Of a stretch of DNA of 64,000 bases, positions 9,843-18,669 are shown one piece after another. The translations under genes and the position numbers were made by a program. How positions within the stretch are numbered: position 1 is the first letter of the stretch; each line of letters opens with the position of its first letter. Below the pieces are notes generated by a model, which was given only the letters and a program-made list of their open reading frames with translations, was not told the DNA's origin and did no database searches. The stretch covers positions 1 to 64,000 of the forward strand of contig CAIJLZ010000013.1 of NCBI GenBank assembly GCA_903821605.1, in the 5' to 3' direction. The stretch is from an uncultured Sphingomonadales bacterium (lineage in GTDB: Bacteria > Pseudomonadota > Alphaproteobacteria > Sphingomonadales > Sphingomonadaceae).

Positions 9843-12503
9843 ATGTCCATACAAATGCTGATCGATGCTCGCCACCGGGAAGAAACCCGCGTGGCGGTCG
9901 TCAACGGAAACCGTATCGAGGAATTTGATTTCGAATCGGCGGAGCGCAAGCAGCTCAAGGGAAATATCTATCTTGCCAAGGTGACCCGCGTCGAACCGTC
10001 GCTGCAGGCGGCGTTCGTGGATTATGGGGGCAACCGTCACGGCTTCCTCGCATTCAGCGAAATCCACCCGGATTATTACCAGATCCCGAAGGAGGACCGC
10101 GAGGCCCTGTTGCGGGAAGAGGCCGAACAGGCTGCCGAGGAAGAGGCGCTGCGCTCTGCCCATGGTGATCTTGATCCGGTCGATGGGCATCATGATGATG
10201 ATGGCCGCGATGACGATCGCCCGGAAGTGGCGTCGGAGTCGCTGGCTGCCGACAATGATGCGAGCGATCTTGGCGACGAGGATGTTCCGCCCGCCGCGAT
10301 GCAGATCAACCGCGACGACGATAATCCCGCCGAAAGCCTGCGCAAGCGTCGTCAGTCGCTGCGTCGCCGGTATAAGATTCAAGACGTGATCCGCCGCCGC
10401 CAGGTGTTGCTGGTGCAGGTCGTCAAGGAAGAACGTGGCAATAAGGGCGCTGCGCTCACCACCTATCTCTCGCTTGCCGGTCGTTATTGCGTGTTGATGC
10501 CGAACACCTCGCATGGCGGTGGCATTAGCCGGAAGATTTCATCGGCGGCCGACCGTAAGCGCCTCAAGGGCATTATGGGCGAGTTGAACCTGCCGTCGAC
10601 CATGGGCTGCATTGTCCGCACCGCGGGTCTTCAGCGCACCAAGACCGAGATCAAGCGCGATTTCGATTATCTTGCCCGGCTGTGGGATGAAATCCGCGAA
10701 ACGACCATGAAATCCGACGCGCCAGCGTTGGTCTATGGCGATAATGACCTGATCAAGCGCGCGATCCGCGATATTTATAATCGCGATATCGATAGCGTCG
10801 TTGTCGAGGGCGAGGAGGGCTATAAGGCCGCCCGCGCCTATATGAAGCTGCTGATGCCGAGCCATGTCCGGCGCATCCAGGGCTATGCCGATCCGGTGCC
10901 GTTGTTCCAGCGTTATGGCGTCGAGAACCAGCTTGCCGCGATGTATCAGCCGACGGTGCAGTTGAAGTCGGGCGGTTATCTCGTCATCAACCCGACCGAG
11001 GCTTTGGTCTCGATCGACATCAACTCAGGCCGTTCGACGCGCGAACATAATATCGAGCAGACGGCGCTTTCGACCAATCTTGAAGCCGCCGATGAAATTG
11101 CCCGTCAACTGCGCTTGCGCGATATGGCCGGGCTTGTCGTGATCGACTTTATCGACATGGAGAACCACTCCAGCGTCCGTAAGGTCGAAAAGGCGATGAA
11201 GGCCGCGCTCGCGAATGACCGTGCGCGCATTCAGGTAGGGCGGATTTCGTCCTTCGGCCTGATGGAAATGAGCCGCCAGCGGTTGCGCACCGGCGTGTTG
11301 GAAGCGTCGACCAAGCCGTGCCCGCATTGTGAAGGCTCGGGCCTGATGCGGACGGCATCGTCGTCTGGCCTTTCGGCGCTCCGCCATCTGGAAGATGAAG
11401 CGGCACGCGGCCGTGGCAGCCAGTTGCTGCTGCGCGTTGGTCAGGAAGCGGGCATCTATGTGCTCAACAAGAAGCGCGCCGAACTGGCGGAAATCGAGAC
11501 GACCTATGGCGTCACGATTGAAGTCCAGATCGATAGCCAGCTTGAAGGGGCCCGCATGGCGGTTGAAAGCTTCGGCCCGCCGCCCGCTCATGCGCCGTTG
11601 ATTCAGGCGATCATTCCGATTGAGGATGATGACCTGCCGTTCGAGGAAGACGAGGACGAAGCGGAAGAATCCGTGGTCGAGGCGCGCGCCGATGATGGCG
11701 GCGAAGGTGGCCGCAAGCGTCGCCGTCGCAATCGTCGCGGCCGTCGCGGTCGTCGTGAAGACGGCACGGCCGAAGGCGAGTTCTCGTCTACTGACGGCAG
11801 CGATGATGCTGGCGAAGGCGAAGAGGGTGAAGACGGTGGCGACGCTAATGACGCCAACGACGGCGAAGAACGTGTCAGCCGCGAAGGCGCGCAGGACGAG
11901 AATGGCGGCCGTCGTCGCCGCAACCGTCGTGGCCGTCGGGGCAATCGCAACCGCGATCAGGGGGGTGAAAACGCCGCTGGTGCAGGCGAGGCGGAAGCTG
12001 CCGCTGGCGATGAGGCACAAGCCGTTGCTGCCCCAGCTTCGGTCGCCGCAGAAGCCGAGCCGGTTGCCGAGGAAAAGCCGAAGGCCCGTCGCCGTCCGCG
12101 TGCCCGCAAGGGTGAGCCGGTCGTCGCCGTCGCCAATGAAGCGCCGGAGGCTGAAGTGGCCGTCGTTGCGCCAGTTGCCGAAGCTGTCGAAGATGTTGCG
12201 CCTGCCAAGCCTGCCCGCAAGCCGCGTGCCCGCAAGCCGAAGGTGACGGAGGCGGTTGAGGCCGTCGAGGTCGCGCCGGTGGTTGCCGTGGACGCTGTCG
12301 CGCCGGTGGCCGCAGACGAAGTGCCGGTGGCCGAAGAAAAGCCGAAGCGCAAGCGTGTCAGCCGCGCCAAGGCGGCATCGACGGCGGTCGTCGCCGATGC
12401 GACGGTTTCTGCCGAACCGGCTTCGTCCAGCGAAACAGATGCCGATGGCGATGCCGATGCGCCGAAGCGTCGCGGTTGGTGGCAGCGTACCTTCGGGGAA
12501 TAA
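9843..12503 (+). CDS. rne: Ribonuclease E
   Basis: Endoribonuclease and scaffold of the RNA degradosome, acting in mRNA decay and rRNA/tRNA processing. It has 886 residues. The S1 domain begins near residue 37 and is interrupted by an Asp/Glu/His-rich insertion of roughly 90 residues (about 90-180), a feature of alphaproteobacterial RNase E. The catalytic DNase I-like domain carries the metal-binding aspartates in SIDINSGRS and VVIDFIDME, and the zinc-link is CPHC. The C-terminal third is disordered: blocks of Arg-rich RNA-binding sequence (RKRRRRNRRGRRGRR), acidic runs and Ala/Pro/Lys repeats. It ends with RRGWWQRTFGE; a terminal GWW motif is the PNPase-binding peptide in Caulobacter RNase E. 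A GC-rich imperfect hairpin lies about 20-55 bases after the stop. Confidence 0.97.
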   Translation: MSIQMLIDARHREETRVAVVNGNRIEEFDFESAERKQLKGNIYLAKVTRVEPSLQAAFVDYGGNRHGFLAFSEIHPDYYQIPKEDREALLREEAEQAAEEEALRSAHGDLDPVDGHHDDDGRDDDRPEVASESLAADNDASDLGDEDVPPAAMQINRDDDNPAESLRKRRQSLRRRYKIQDVIRRRQVLLVQVVKEERGNKGAALTTYLSLAGRYCVLMPNTSHGGGISRKISSAADRKRLKGIMGELNLPSTMGCIVRTAGLQRTKTEIKRDFDYLARLWDEIRETTMKSDAPALVYGDNDLIKRAIRDIYNRDIDSVVVEGEEGYKAARAYMKLLMPSHVRRIQGYADPVPLFQRYGVENQLAAMYQPTVQLKSGGYLVINPTEALVSIDINSGRSTREHNIEQTALSTNLEAADEIARQLRLRDMAGLVVIDFIDMENHSSVRKVEKAMKAALANDRARIQVGRISSFGLMEMSRQRLRTGVLEASTKPCPHCEGSGLMRTASSSGLSALRHLEDEAARGRGSQLLLRVGQEAGIYVLNKKRAELAEIETTYGVTIEVQIDSQLEGARMAVESFGPPPAHAPLIQAIIPIEDDDLPFEEDEDEAEESVVEARADDGGEGGRKRRRRNRRGRRGRREDGTAEGEFSSTDGSDDAGEGEEGEDGGDANDANDGEERVSREGAQDENGGRRRRNRRGRRGNRNRDQGGENAAGAGEAEAAAGDEAQAVAAPASVAAEAEPVAEEKPKARRRPRARKGEPVVAVANEAPEAEVAVVAPVAEAVEDVAPAKPARKPRARKPKVTEAVEAVEVAPVVAVDAVAPVAADEVPVAEEKPKRKRVSRAKAASTAVVADATVSAEPASSSETDADGDADAPKRRGWWQRTFGE

Positions 12504-12633
12504 GGCCACTTATCATTTGGGGTGGATCGGGGGATGGGGCTTTGGCCCGTCTCCCGGTCCGACCTACCGATCAGCTGCGGTCAATGGCCGCTAGCGACAC
12601 AGTCTTCCCATCTTACCTATGATCAGGCGTCGC

Positions 12634-14247
12634 TTACGCGCCGGGGCGCACGCCAAGGCGTGAAGCTACCGCCGCACCAGATACGGCCGCGCTGCGAAAT
12701 TGGGCTGTATTCCCGGCATTCGCGCTATTCGTTGGTGCGCCAATCGGCCCACCCGGCCTGATCGCCAGCAATTGCGCCAGTCGCGCGCGGAACCGGCCAA
12801 GATCGCCACCACTCAATTGTGCCATGGTGGTGTAGCTCACTGAATTGGGATCGACCGGGACGCCATTGCGATAAAGCTCATAATGGAGATGCGGACCAGT
12901 CGACAGGCCGGTGGAACCGACATAGCCGATGACCTGCCCCTGGCGCACCCGGGTGCCGGGATAGACCGCAATCTGGCTCATATGGCTGTAACTTGTGGCA
13001 ATGCCACCACCATGCGCGAGGCGGACCTGTAAGCCATAGCCACCTGCTCGGCCTGCGCCTTGCACCATGCCATCGGCCGATGCCATGATCGGGCTGCCAT
13101 AAGGTGCGCCAAAATCAATGCCGCGATGGAAACGGTTATAGCCGAGCAAGGGGTGACGCCGCATGCCGTAGCTGGAGGTCTGGTGGCCGTTGACCGGGCG
13201 GCTGAGCAAGCCGCGACGTTCGCCGACGCCCGAGGCCTCAAACCATTGCACCCCATCTGGCGTGTCCCAGCGGACCATCTGGACCCGGCGGCCACGGCGG
13301 TCGAGCCCGGCATAGAGCAGTTCGCCGAATTCCTCTTCACCGGTTTCGGCCCGTCGATGTGAGACGATCAAATCGAACTGGTCATCCGCATAAATATCGC
13401 TCGCGATGGAGACGCGTTGATTGAGCGCGCGGATATAGCTTTGCACCGCCGAAGCAGGCGCACCTGCCGCACGAGCGGAGAGATAGAGGCTGCTACCGAC
13501 CCGGCCCTGAATGCGAAGCGGACTATTGTCCACCTTGATGGCGACGGGGCGCAACGTCAGTTGGCCGTTCACGCGCTCAATCGCAAGCTTGAGGTCGAAC
13601 CGGGCGCGGAACAGCATGTAATCAAGGGGGCGAGGGCGACCCGGTGCGGTGCGGCGGCCAAGCGTCATCTCGACGCGGGTGCCGGCGGGAATGGCCGCAG
13701 GTGGCACGAGGCGCGCAACCATTTGCGTGACAGTGGCGGCATCGGCGGCGGCCACGCCTGCGCGCTGGAGTGCGCGCCCAAAACCATCACCACGTCCGAT
13801 CGTCGCCGTCAATTCAAGGGTCGGGCGATCTGGCGCTTCGGCCAGCATTTCAACGCGGGCGCTCGGTGCCATGCGACGGCCCATGTCGCCACCGGTCGCC
13901 AGCGGCATGATTGTCAGCGGGCGGCTCTCTTCCCAATGGCTGGCAGGCATGGGCGCAAGGCTTGCGGCATCAATCGCGGACATGTCTGGGCCAAGGCTAT
14001 AGGCCGTCATGCACAGGGCCGAACAGGTCGCCAGCCCGCGCCACCACTCGCGGCTACCGATATGGGTGCCCAAATCGACGACCAGATCCAGTTCTTCGAA
14101 GAAACGGCGCGCATGCAACCGCCATTCTGGCCCGGCGAAACCGTCAAGCGCTCTCGTCAATCGGAATGGGCCGAAGGAGCGTCCGGTACCGGCCTCAGTC
14201 GCCAGCGAATGGGTCAAGCTGTCACGTCCCCCGTGTTCGCCCACCAA
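12634..14247 (-). CDS. M23 (LytM-family) peptidoglycan endopeptidase
   Basis: A 537-residue envelope protein with a C-terminal M23 metallopeptidase domain. Zinc ligands and catalytic His are present in HRGIDFGAPYG (about residue 373), SYSHMS and HLHYE (about 452), so it should be active, not a LytM activator that has lost its zinc site. The family cuts peptide cross-links in peptidoglycan. A short cytoplasmic N-terminus precedes a hydrophobic segment near residues 70-85 (WWRGLATCSALCMTAYSL), a probable signal anchor; an unassigned domain fills 130-340. The start is uncertain: TTG at 14247 and GTG at 14244 are both possible, and no ATG lies upstream of the anchor. It is downstream of trmJ by 93 bases and convergent with rne. 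Confidence 0.88.
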   Translation of the reverse strand: MVGEHGGRDSLTHSLATEAGTGRSFGPFRLTRALDGFAGPEWRLHARRFFEELDLVVDLGTHIGSREWWRGLATCSALCMTAYSLGPDMSAIDAASLAPMPASHWEESRPLTIMPLATGGDMGRRMAPSARVEMLAEAPDRPTLELTATIGRGDGFGRALQRAGVAAADAATVTQMVARLVPPAAIPAGTRVEMTLGRRTAPGRPRPLDYMLFRARFDLKLAIERVNGQLTLRPVAIKVDNSPLRIQGRVGSSLYLSARAAGAPASAVQSYIRALNQRVSIASDIYADDQFDLIVSHRRAETGEEEFGELLYAGLDRRGRRVQMVRWDTPDGVQWFEASGVGERRGLLSRPVNGHQTSSYGMRRHPLLGYNRFHRGIDFGAPYGSPIMASADGMVQGAGRAGGYGLQVRLAHGGGIATSYSHMSQIAVYPGTRVRQGQVIGYVGSTGLSTGPHLHYELYRNGVPVDPNSVSYTTMAQLSGGDLGRFRARLAQLLAIRPGGPIGAPTNSANAGNTAQFRSAAVSGAAVASRLGVRPGA

Positions 14248-14280
14248 CGGGCCTAGCCCCTGATGACTAGGAGATGATAG

Positions 14281-14295
14281 TTAATATTTTCTTAG
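14281..14295 (-). promoter_or_regulatory. CtrA-box-like site upstream of the M23 peptidase
   Basis: TTAA-N7-TTAG on the plus strand (CTAA-N7-TTAA on the gene's strand) matches the CtrA consensus at 7 of 8 bases. It lies 34 bases before the likely start of the M23 gene. Confidence 0.3.
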
Positions 14296-14340
14296 TGCGC
14301 AATCAAACTGCGGCGCTCAGTCGGGTGATCAGCCCGCGAT

Positions 14341-15057
14341 TTAGCGGGTGCGGCGCGGTGAAAGGGCGGATAATACGCCGCGCAATGTTCTGATCTCATT
14401 GCTGTTCCATGCGGGTTTGGTCAGCACGGTGCGCAGCGTGCGCCGGGTTGTCGGCACTCGGTCGGGCGGGAAGAAATAGCCAGTGGGTTCCAGCATGGTT
14501 TCAAGATGGGTGATCAATCCGTCGATTTCCTCTTGTGGCGCTGGCGGGTCGAGATCCATCCGGGTGGGGGAGGCGAGTTGGCGTCCCTTTGACCATTCAT
14601 AGGCGCACAAGATCACCGCTTGGGCCAGATTCAGCGAGCTGAAATCCGGGTTGACGGGGACTGTCAAAATCGTGCGCGACAGGGCGACATCCTCGGTTGC
14701 GAGGCCGGAGCGTTCCGGTCCGAACAAAATTGCGCTCTGCCCCGGTTCTGCCCGGATCGTCGCGGCGGCTTCTTCCGGAGTCATCACCGGCAAGACGACA
14801 TCGCGCCGCCGGACAGTGGTGGCAAAGACATGGGTGCAATCGGCCGTGGCGTCGGCCACAGTGTCGAACACCTCGGCCCGCTCCAGCACCACATCCGCGC
14901 CCGATGCGGCAGGCCCAGCGGCGGGATTCGGCCAACCGTCACGCGGCGCGACAAGCCGCATCCGGTCCAGCCCGAAATTGAGCATGGCGCGGGCGGCCTT
15001 GCCGATATTCTCGCCAAGTTGGGGGCGGACGAGAATAATGATCGGGGCGGTGGTCAT
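14341..15057 (-). CDS. trmJ: tRNA/rRNA 2'-O-methyltransferase of the TrmJ type
   Basis: SpoU/SPOUT-class RNA methyltransferase that transfers a methyl from S-adenosylmethionine to a ribose 2'-OH; TrmJ modifies position 32 of tRNAs. The start at 15057 gives MTTAPIIILVRPQLGENIG, matching the family N-terminus, behind GAGGGA; an upstream in-frame extension rich in Cys and Arg is rejected. It has 238 residues. The three SPOUT motifs are seen: N-terminal PQLGENIGKAARAMLNFG, the SAM-loop ILFGPERSGL, and the C-terminal knot VPVNPDFSSLNLAQAVILCAYEW (quoted in part in the family as NPxxxSLNLAQAV). It is divergent from mgtE. Target specificity is inferred from family resemblance. Confidence 0.88.
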   Translation of the reverse strand: MTTAPIIILVRPQLGENIGKAARAMLNFGLDRMRLVAPRDGWPNPAAGPAASGADVVLERAEVFDTVADATADCTHVFATTVRRRDVVLPVMTPEEAAATIRAEPGQSAILFGPERSGLATEDVALSRTILTVPVNPDFSSLNLAQAVILCAYEWSKGRQLASPTRMDLDPPAPQEEIDGLITHLETMLEPTGYFFPPDRVPTTRRTLRTVLTKPAWNSNEIRTLRGVLSALSPRRTR

Positions 15058-15206
15058 GTCGGGTGTTCCCTCATGGCATGAACGGCGGGGTATATATTGG
15101 CAACAGCGCCTACAGGGCGCATTTCCGGACCGCAAGGGACTTCCCCTGCACGACGTCCATGGCTATAGCCAGCGGCGTCTATTTTTCAGCCGGGGAGCGC
15201 GGCACG

Positions 15207-16613
15207 ATGAGCGAAACCGACACCCGCGACGCCCATGTCCAAGTCATCGAGAGCAATTTCGATGAGGATGACCGACTGAAGCCAGAATTTGTACGCGGCA
15301 TTATTGACCTGCTGCACGATGGCGAGACCGGTGAAGTTCGGACGCGCGTTGAGCCGCTTCACCCTGCCGACATCGCCGACCTCTTCGAATTGGCACCTGC
15401 CGAGATGCGGCAGCCGCTGGCGATGGCGCTATCTGATCTGCTTGACGGCGACGTGCTGGCGGAGATGAACGATTATGTCCGCGAGGCGCTGATCGATGAA
15501 CTCGATCCGCATCAGGTCGCGGAAATTGCCACCCAGCTTGATACCGACGACGCCGTTGCGATCATCGAGGATATGGAAGAGCTGGAGCAGCGCGCCGTGC
15601 TGCGCGCGCTCGCCCCGGATGACCGTGCCGCGATTGAAGAGGCGCTGAGCTACCCGGAAGAATCTGCGGGCCGCTTGATGCAGCGCGAGTTGATCGCGGT
15701 GCCCGAGCATTGGACCGTCGGGCAGGTGATCGACTATCTGCGCGAACATCGCGAGCTGACGACCGACTTCTGGGAAATTTTCGTCACCGATCCCGGTCAC
15801 AAACCGATTGGCACCTGCAAGTTGAGCTGGGTTCTGCGCACCCCGCGCAACATCAAAATGGCCGATGTGATGCAGCGCGAGCAGAGCCTGATCCCAGTCG
15901 ATATGGATCAGGAAGAGGTCGCGCTGCGGTTCCAGAAATATGCGTTGATCTCGGCGGCGGTTGTCGATGGTGACGGGCGGCTGGTCGGCATGATCACGGT
16001 CGATGACATCGTCCACATCATTCAGGAAGAGGCAAGCGAGGACATCCTCAAGCTCTCCGGTGCGGGCGAAGGCGATATTAACGAGCCGATTTTCATGACG
16101 GTGCGGACCCGGCTGACATGGCTGGTGGTCAATCTCGGCACGGCGATTATCGCCGCGAGCGTCGTGGGTATGTTCCAAGGTGAGATCGCACGTTTTGCCC
16201 TGCTGGCGGTCTTGATGCCGATTGTGTCGGGCATGGGGGGGAATGCGGGGACGCAGACGCTGGCGGTGGTTGTGCGGGCGCTGGCCACCAATCAGCTCAC
16301 CAGTTCAAACTCGGTCCGCATGGTCATGCGCGAATTCATGATTGCGCTTTGCAATGGCGCGGCGCTCGCGACGCTGATCGGTGCCAGTGTCGGCCTGCTC
16401 TATGGCAATCCCACGCTCGGCATCGTCATTGGCGCGGCGATGGTGATCAACAATCTGGTTGCCGGTCTGTCCGGCATTTTGGTGCCGGTGACGCTAGAGA
16501 AGTTCGAAATTGATCCGGCGGTCTCATCGGCAGTGTTCGTGACGATGATGACCGACGTGATGGGATTTTTCAGTTTCCTTGGTCTGGCGAGCCTTGCGGG
16601 TCTCGCCGGTTAA
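15207..16613 (+). CDS. mgtE: Magnesium transporter MgtE
   Basis: Homodimeric Mg2+ channel of the inner membrane gated by cytoplasmic Mg2+. The start at 15207 (MSETDTRDAHVQ, behind CGGGGAG) gives 468 residues, near the usual 450; a longer frame reaching back to 15063 overlaps the trmJ leader and is not supported. Domains in order: the superhelical MgtE N domain (about 40-140, with repeated LHPADIADLF/LDPHQVAEIA modules), two CBS domains (about 145-270, with DVMQREQSLIPVD), and five transmembrane helices (about 295-465). The pore region includes MPIVSGMGGNAGTQTLAVVVRAL. It is divergent from trmJ; a TATATATTGG stretch in the spacer could belong to a promoter. Confidence 0.95.
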   Translation: MSETDTRDAHVQVIESNFDEDDRLKPEFVRGIIDLLHDGETGEVRTRVEPLHPADIADLFELAPAEMRQPLAMALSDLLDGDVLAEMNDYVREALIDELDPHQVAEIATQLDTDDAVAIIEDMEELEQRAVLRALAPDDRAAIEEALSYPEESAGRLMQRELIAVPEHWTVGQVIDYLREHRELTTDFWEIFVTDPGHKPIGTCKLSWVLRTPRNIKMADVMQREQSLIPVDMDQEEVALRFQKYALISAAVVDGDGRLVGMITVDDIVHIIQEEASEDILKLSGAGEGDINEPIFMTVRTRLTWLVVNLGTAIIAASVVGMFQGEIARFALLAVLMPIVSGMGGNAGTQTLAVVVRALATNQLTSSNSVRMVMREFMIALCNGAALATLIGASVGLLYGNPTLGIVIGAAMVINNLVAGLSGILVPVTLEKFEIDPAVSSAVFVTMMTDVMGFFSFLGLASLAGLAG

Positions 16614-16683
16614 TCGGTTTGGATATGATATAAGCTTTTCAGGCTGGACGGCGGAAAAGACATAGCAGGAGTCGGCGACAACT

Positions 16684-18507
16684 ATGTGCGGCATCATTGG
16701 CATTCTGGGGCATGACGCAGTCGCCGACCGATTGGTCGATGGGCTGCGGCGGCTTGAATATCGTGGATATGACTCGGCAGGCGTCTGCACCGTTCATGAT
16801 GGCGCGCTTGACCGCCGCCGTGCCGAGGGCAAGCTCGACAATCTCGCCAAGCGGCTATTGGCTGATCCGCTGCCGGGCACGATTGGCATTGCTCACACCC
16901 GCTGGGCAACGCATGGCGCGCCGACCGAAGACAATGCCCATCCCCATGCGACCGGCGACGTGGCACTTGTCCACAATGGCATTATCGAGAATTTCAAGCC
17001 GCTGCGCGATGCGTTGCAGGCACGTGGCCGCGTCTTCACCAGCCAGACTGATTCCGAGGTTGTAGCTCATCTGATCTCGGAAAAGGTGGAGGCCGGGGCC
17101 GATCCGGTCGCGGCGGTGCGTGACAGCCTGAAGGAAATCCATGGCGCCTTTGCGCTGGCGATCCTGTTTCGCCAGCACGCCGATTTGTTGATTGGTGCCC
17201 GGCTTGGGTCGCCGCTGGTCGTCGGCTATGGCGAGGGCGAAACCTATCTCGGTTCGGATGCGCTGGCGCTGGCGCCGTTGACGCAGAAGATTGCCTATCT
17301 GGATGAGGGCGATTGGGTGGTGATCCGCCCGGGGTCCGTCCAGATTTTCGACAAAAATGATCAGCCGGTGGAACGGCCTGTTACTGTCAGCGGGGTTACG
17401 GGTGCGCTGATCGACAAGGGCAATTATCGCCATTTCATGCTCAAGGAAATTTACGAGCAGCCGGTGGTGGTGGCGCAGACGCTGCAAAGCTATCTCCGCC
17501 CATTGGAAGAACAGGTGGCATTGCCGGATCGGGAATTTGATTTCTCGGGCATCAGCCGGGTGACGATCGTTGCCTGCGGCACGAGCTTCTATGCCGGGAT
17601 GGTCGCCAAATATTGGTTCGAGCAATTTGCCCGCATGCCGGTTGATATCGATGTCGCGAGCGAATTTCGCTACCGCGCGCCGGTGCTTGATCCGGGCGGG
17701 CTAGCGCTGTTTATCTCGCAATCCGGCGAGACGGCGGATACGCTTGCGGCGTTGCGCCATGCGCGGGCCGAAGGGCAGAAAATCGCCGTGGTGGTCAACG
17801 TCCCGACCAGCTCGATGGCGCGCGAGGCGGATTTGCTGTTACCGACCTATGCCGGGCCGGAAATTGGGGTGGCGTCGACCAAGGCATTCACCTGCCAATT
17901 GGCGGTGCTGGCCGCGCTCGCCGCCAATTTGGCACGCGCCAAGGGGCGTCTTGCGCCAGAAGATGAGCGGGAGATCGTCAAGCATCTGGCGGAGGCCCCG
18001 GCGGCGATGAATGCCGCGCTCAGCCATGACAAGGAGATCGAGGCGCTGGCCCCGCTGATCGCTCCGGCACGTGATGTGCTCTATCTTGGCCGTGGTCCGG
18101 AATATCCGATGGCGCTGGAAGGCGCGCTTAAGCTCAAGGAAATCAGCTATATCCATGCCGAGGGCTATGCCGCCGGCGAGATGAAGCACGGCCCAATTGC
18201 GCTGATCGATGATGCGGTGCCGGTGATTGTGCTCGCGCCGTCCGGCCCGTTGTTCGAAAAGACCGTCAGCAACATGCAAGAAGTCCAAGCGCGTGGCGGC
18301 AAGGTGGTGCTGATTTCCGACGCGGAAGGCATCGCGCTGGCGGGTGAGGGGTGTCTCGCCACGATTGAGATGCCCAAGGTGCATCCGCTCATCGCGCCGC
18401 TCGTTTACGCCGTGCCGGTGCAACTGCTCGCCTATCATGTCGCGGTCGTTAAGGGCACGGATGTCGACCAACCCCGCAACCTCGCCAAGAGTGTCACAGT
18501 GGAATGA
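16684..18507 (+). CDS. glmS: Glutamine--fructose-6-phosphate aminotransferase (isomerizing)
   Basis: First committed enzyme of UDP-GlcNAc synthesis: fructose-6-phosphate plus glutamine gives glucosamine-6-phosphate. It has 607 residues, full length. The N-terminal Ntn glutaminase domain starts MCGIIGILG with Cys2 (after Met removal Cys1) as nucleophile, and carries HTRWATHGAP and HNGIIENF. Two SIS isomerase domains follow (about 285-415 and 455-595), with CGTSFYAG, SQSGETADT and the C-terminal KSVTVE tail. The start has AGGAG upstream. Feeds peptidoglycan and lipopolysaccharide synthesis. A 40-residue membrane peptide starts five bases after its stop. Confidence 0.98.
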   Translation: MCGIIGILGHDAVADRLVDGLRRLEYRGYDSAGVCTVHDGALDRRRAEGKLDNLAKRLLADPLPGTIGIAHTRWATHGAPTEDNAHPHATGDVALVHNGIIENFKPLRDALQARGRVFTSQTDSEVVAHLISEKVEAGADPVAAVRDSLKEIHGAFALAILFRQHADLLIGARLGSPLVVGYGEGETYLGSDALALAPLTQKIAYLDEGDWVVIRPGSVQIFDKNDQPVERPVTVSGVTGALIDKGNYRHFMLKEIYEQPVVVAQTLQSYLRPLEEQVALPDREFDFSGISRVTIVACGTSFYAGMVAKYWFEQFARMPVDIDVASEFRYRAPVLDPGGLALFISQSGETADTLAALRHARAEGQKIAVVVNVPTSSMAREADLLLPTYAGPEIGVASTKAFTCQLAVLAALAANLARAKGRLAPEDEREIVKHLAEAPAAMNAALSHDKEIEALAPLIAPARDVLYLGRGPEYPMALEGALKLKEISYIHAEGYAAGEMKHGPIALIDDAVPVIVLAPSGPLFEKTVSNMQEVQARGGKVVLISDAEGIALAGEGCLATIEMPKVHPLIAPLVYAVPVQLLAYHVAVVKGTDVDQPRNLAKSVTVE

Positions 18508-18511
18508 CGCG

Positions 18512-18634
18512 ATGAGCGCCATGGTCATCATCGGTGTGGTCGTTGGATTGGCGCTTGGGGCGCATCTGCTGCTGTTCGGTTGGCTTCGGCGCAAAATGAA
18601 CGCCAGTCGTCCCGCGCGCGGGCCGCAGCCGTGA
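18512..18634 (+). CDS. Small single-pass membrane protein, 40 aa
   Basis: A short frame starting 4 bases after the glmS stop: MSAMVIIGVVVGLALGAHLL then FGWLRRKMNASRPARGPQP. One hydrophobic helix (about residues 4-23) is followed by a basic tail with LRRK, giving a predicted N-out/C-in topology by the positive-inside rule. Its position between glmS and a glutathione transferase in the same direction makes cotranscription with glmS likely. There is no strong Shine-Dalgarno, which suggests translational coupling to glmS. Family not recognised; it may be a regulator or anchor, but nothing in the sequence says so. Confidence 0.6.
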   Translation: MSAMVIIGVVVGLALGAHLLLFGWLRRKMNASRPARGPQP

Positions 18635-18669
18635 TGTTGGGCGGACGTCATGTTGCAGGGGAATAGGCG

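Noticed and set aside
11025-12509. A 494-codon minus-strand frame opposite rne
   Set aside because: Produced by the repetitive Arg/Ala/Glu codons of the RNase E tail; no motif.
12520-12560. Terminator for rne
   Set aside because: There is an imperfect GC hairpin here, but with several mismatches and no T-run it is too weak to list.
15063-15206. 48-codon N-terminal extension of MgtE
   Set aside because: No homology-like features, starts against the trmJ start, and the start at 15207 has a better ribosome-binding site and gives the usual length.
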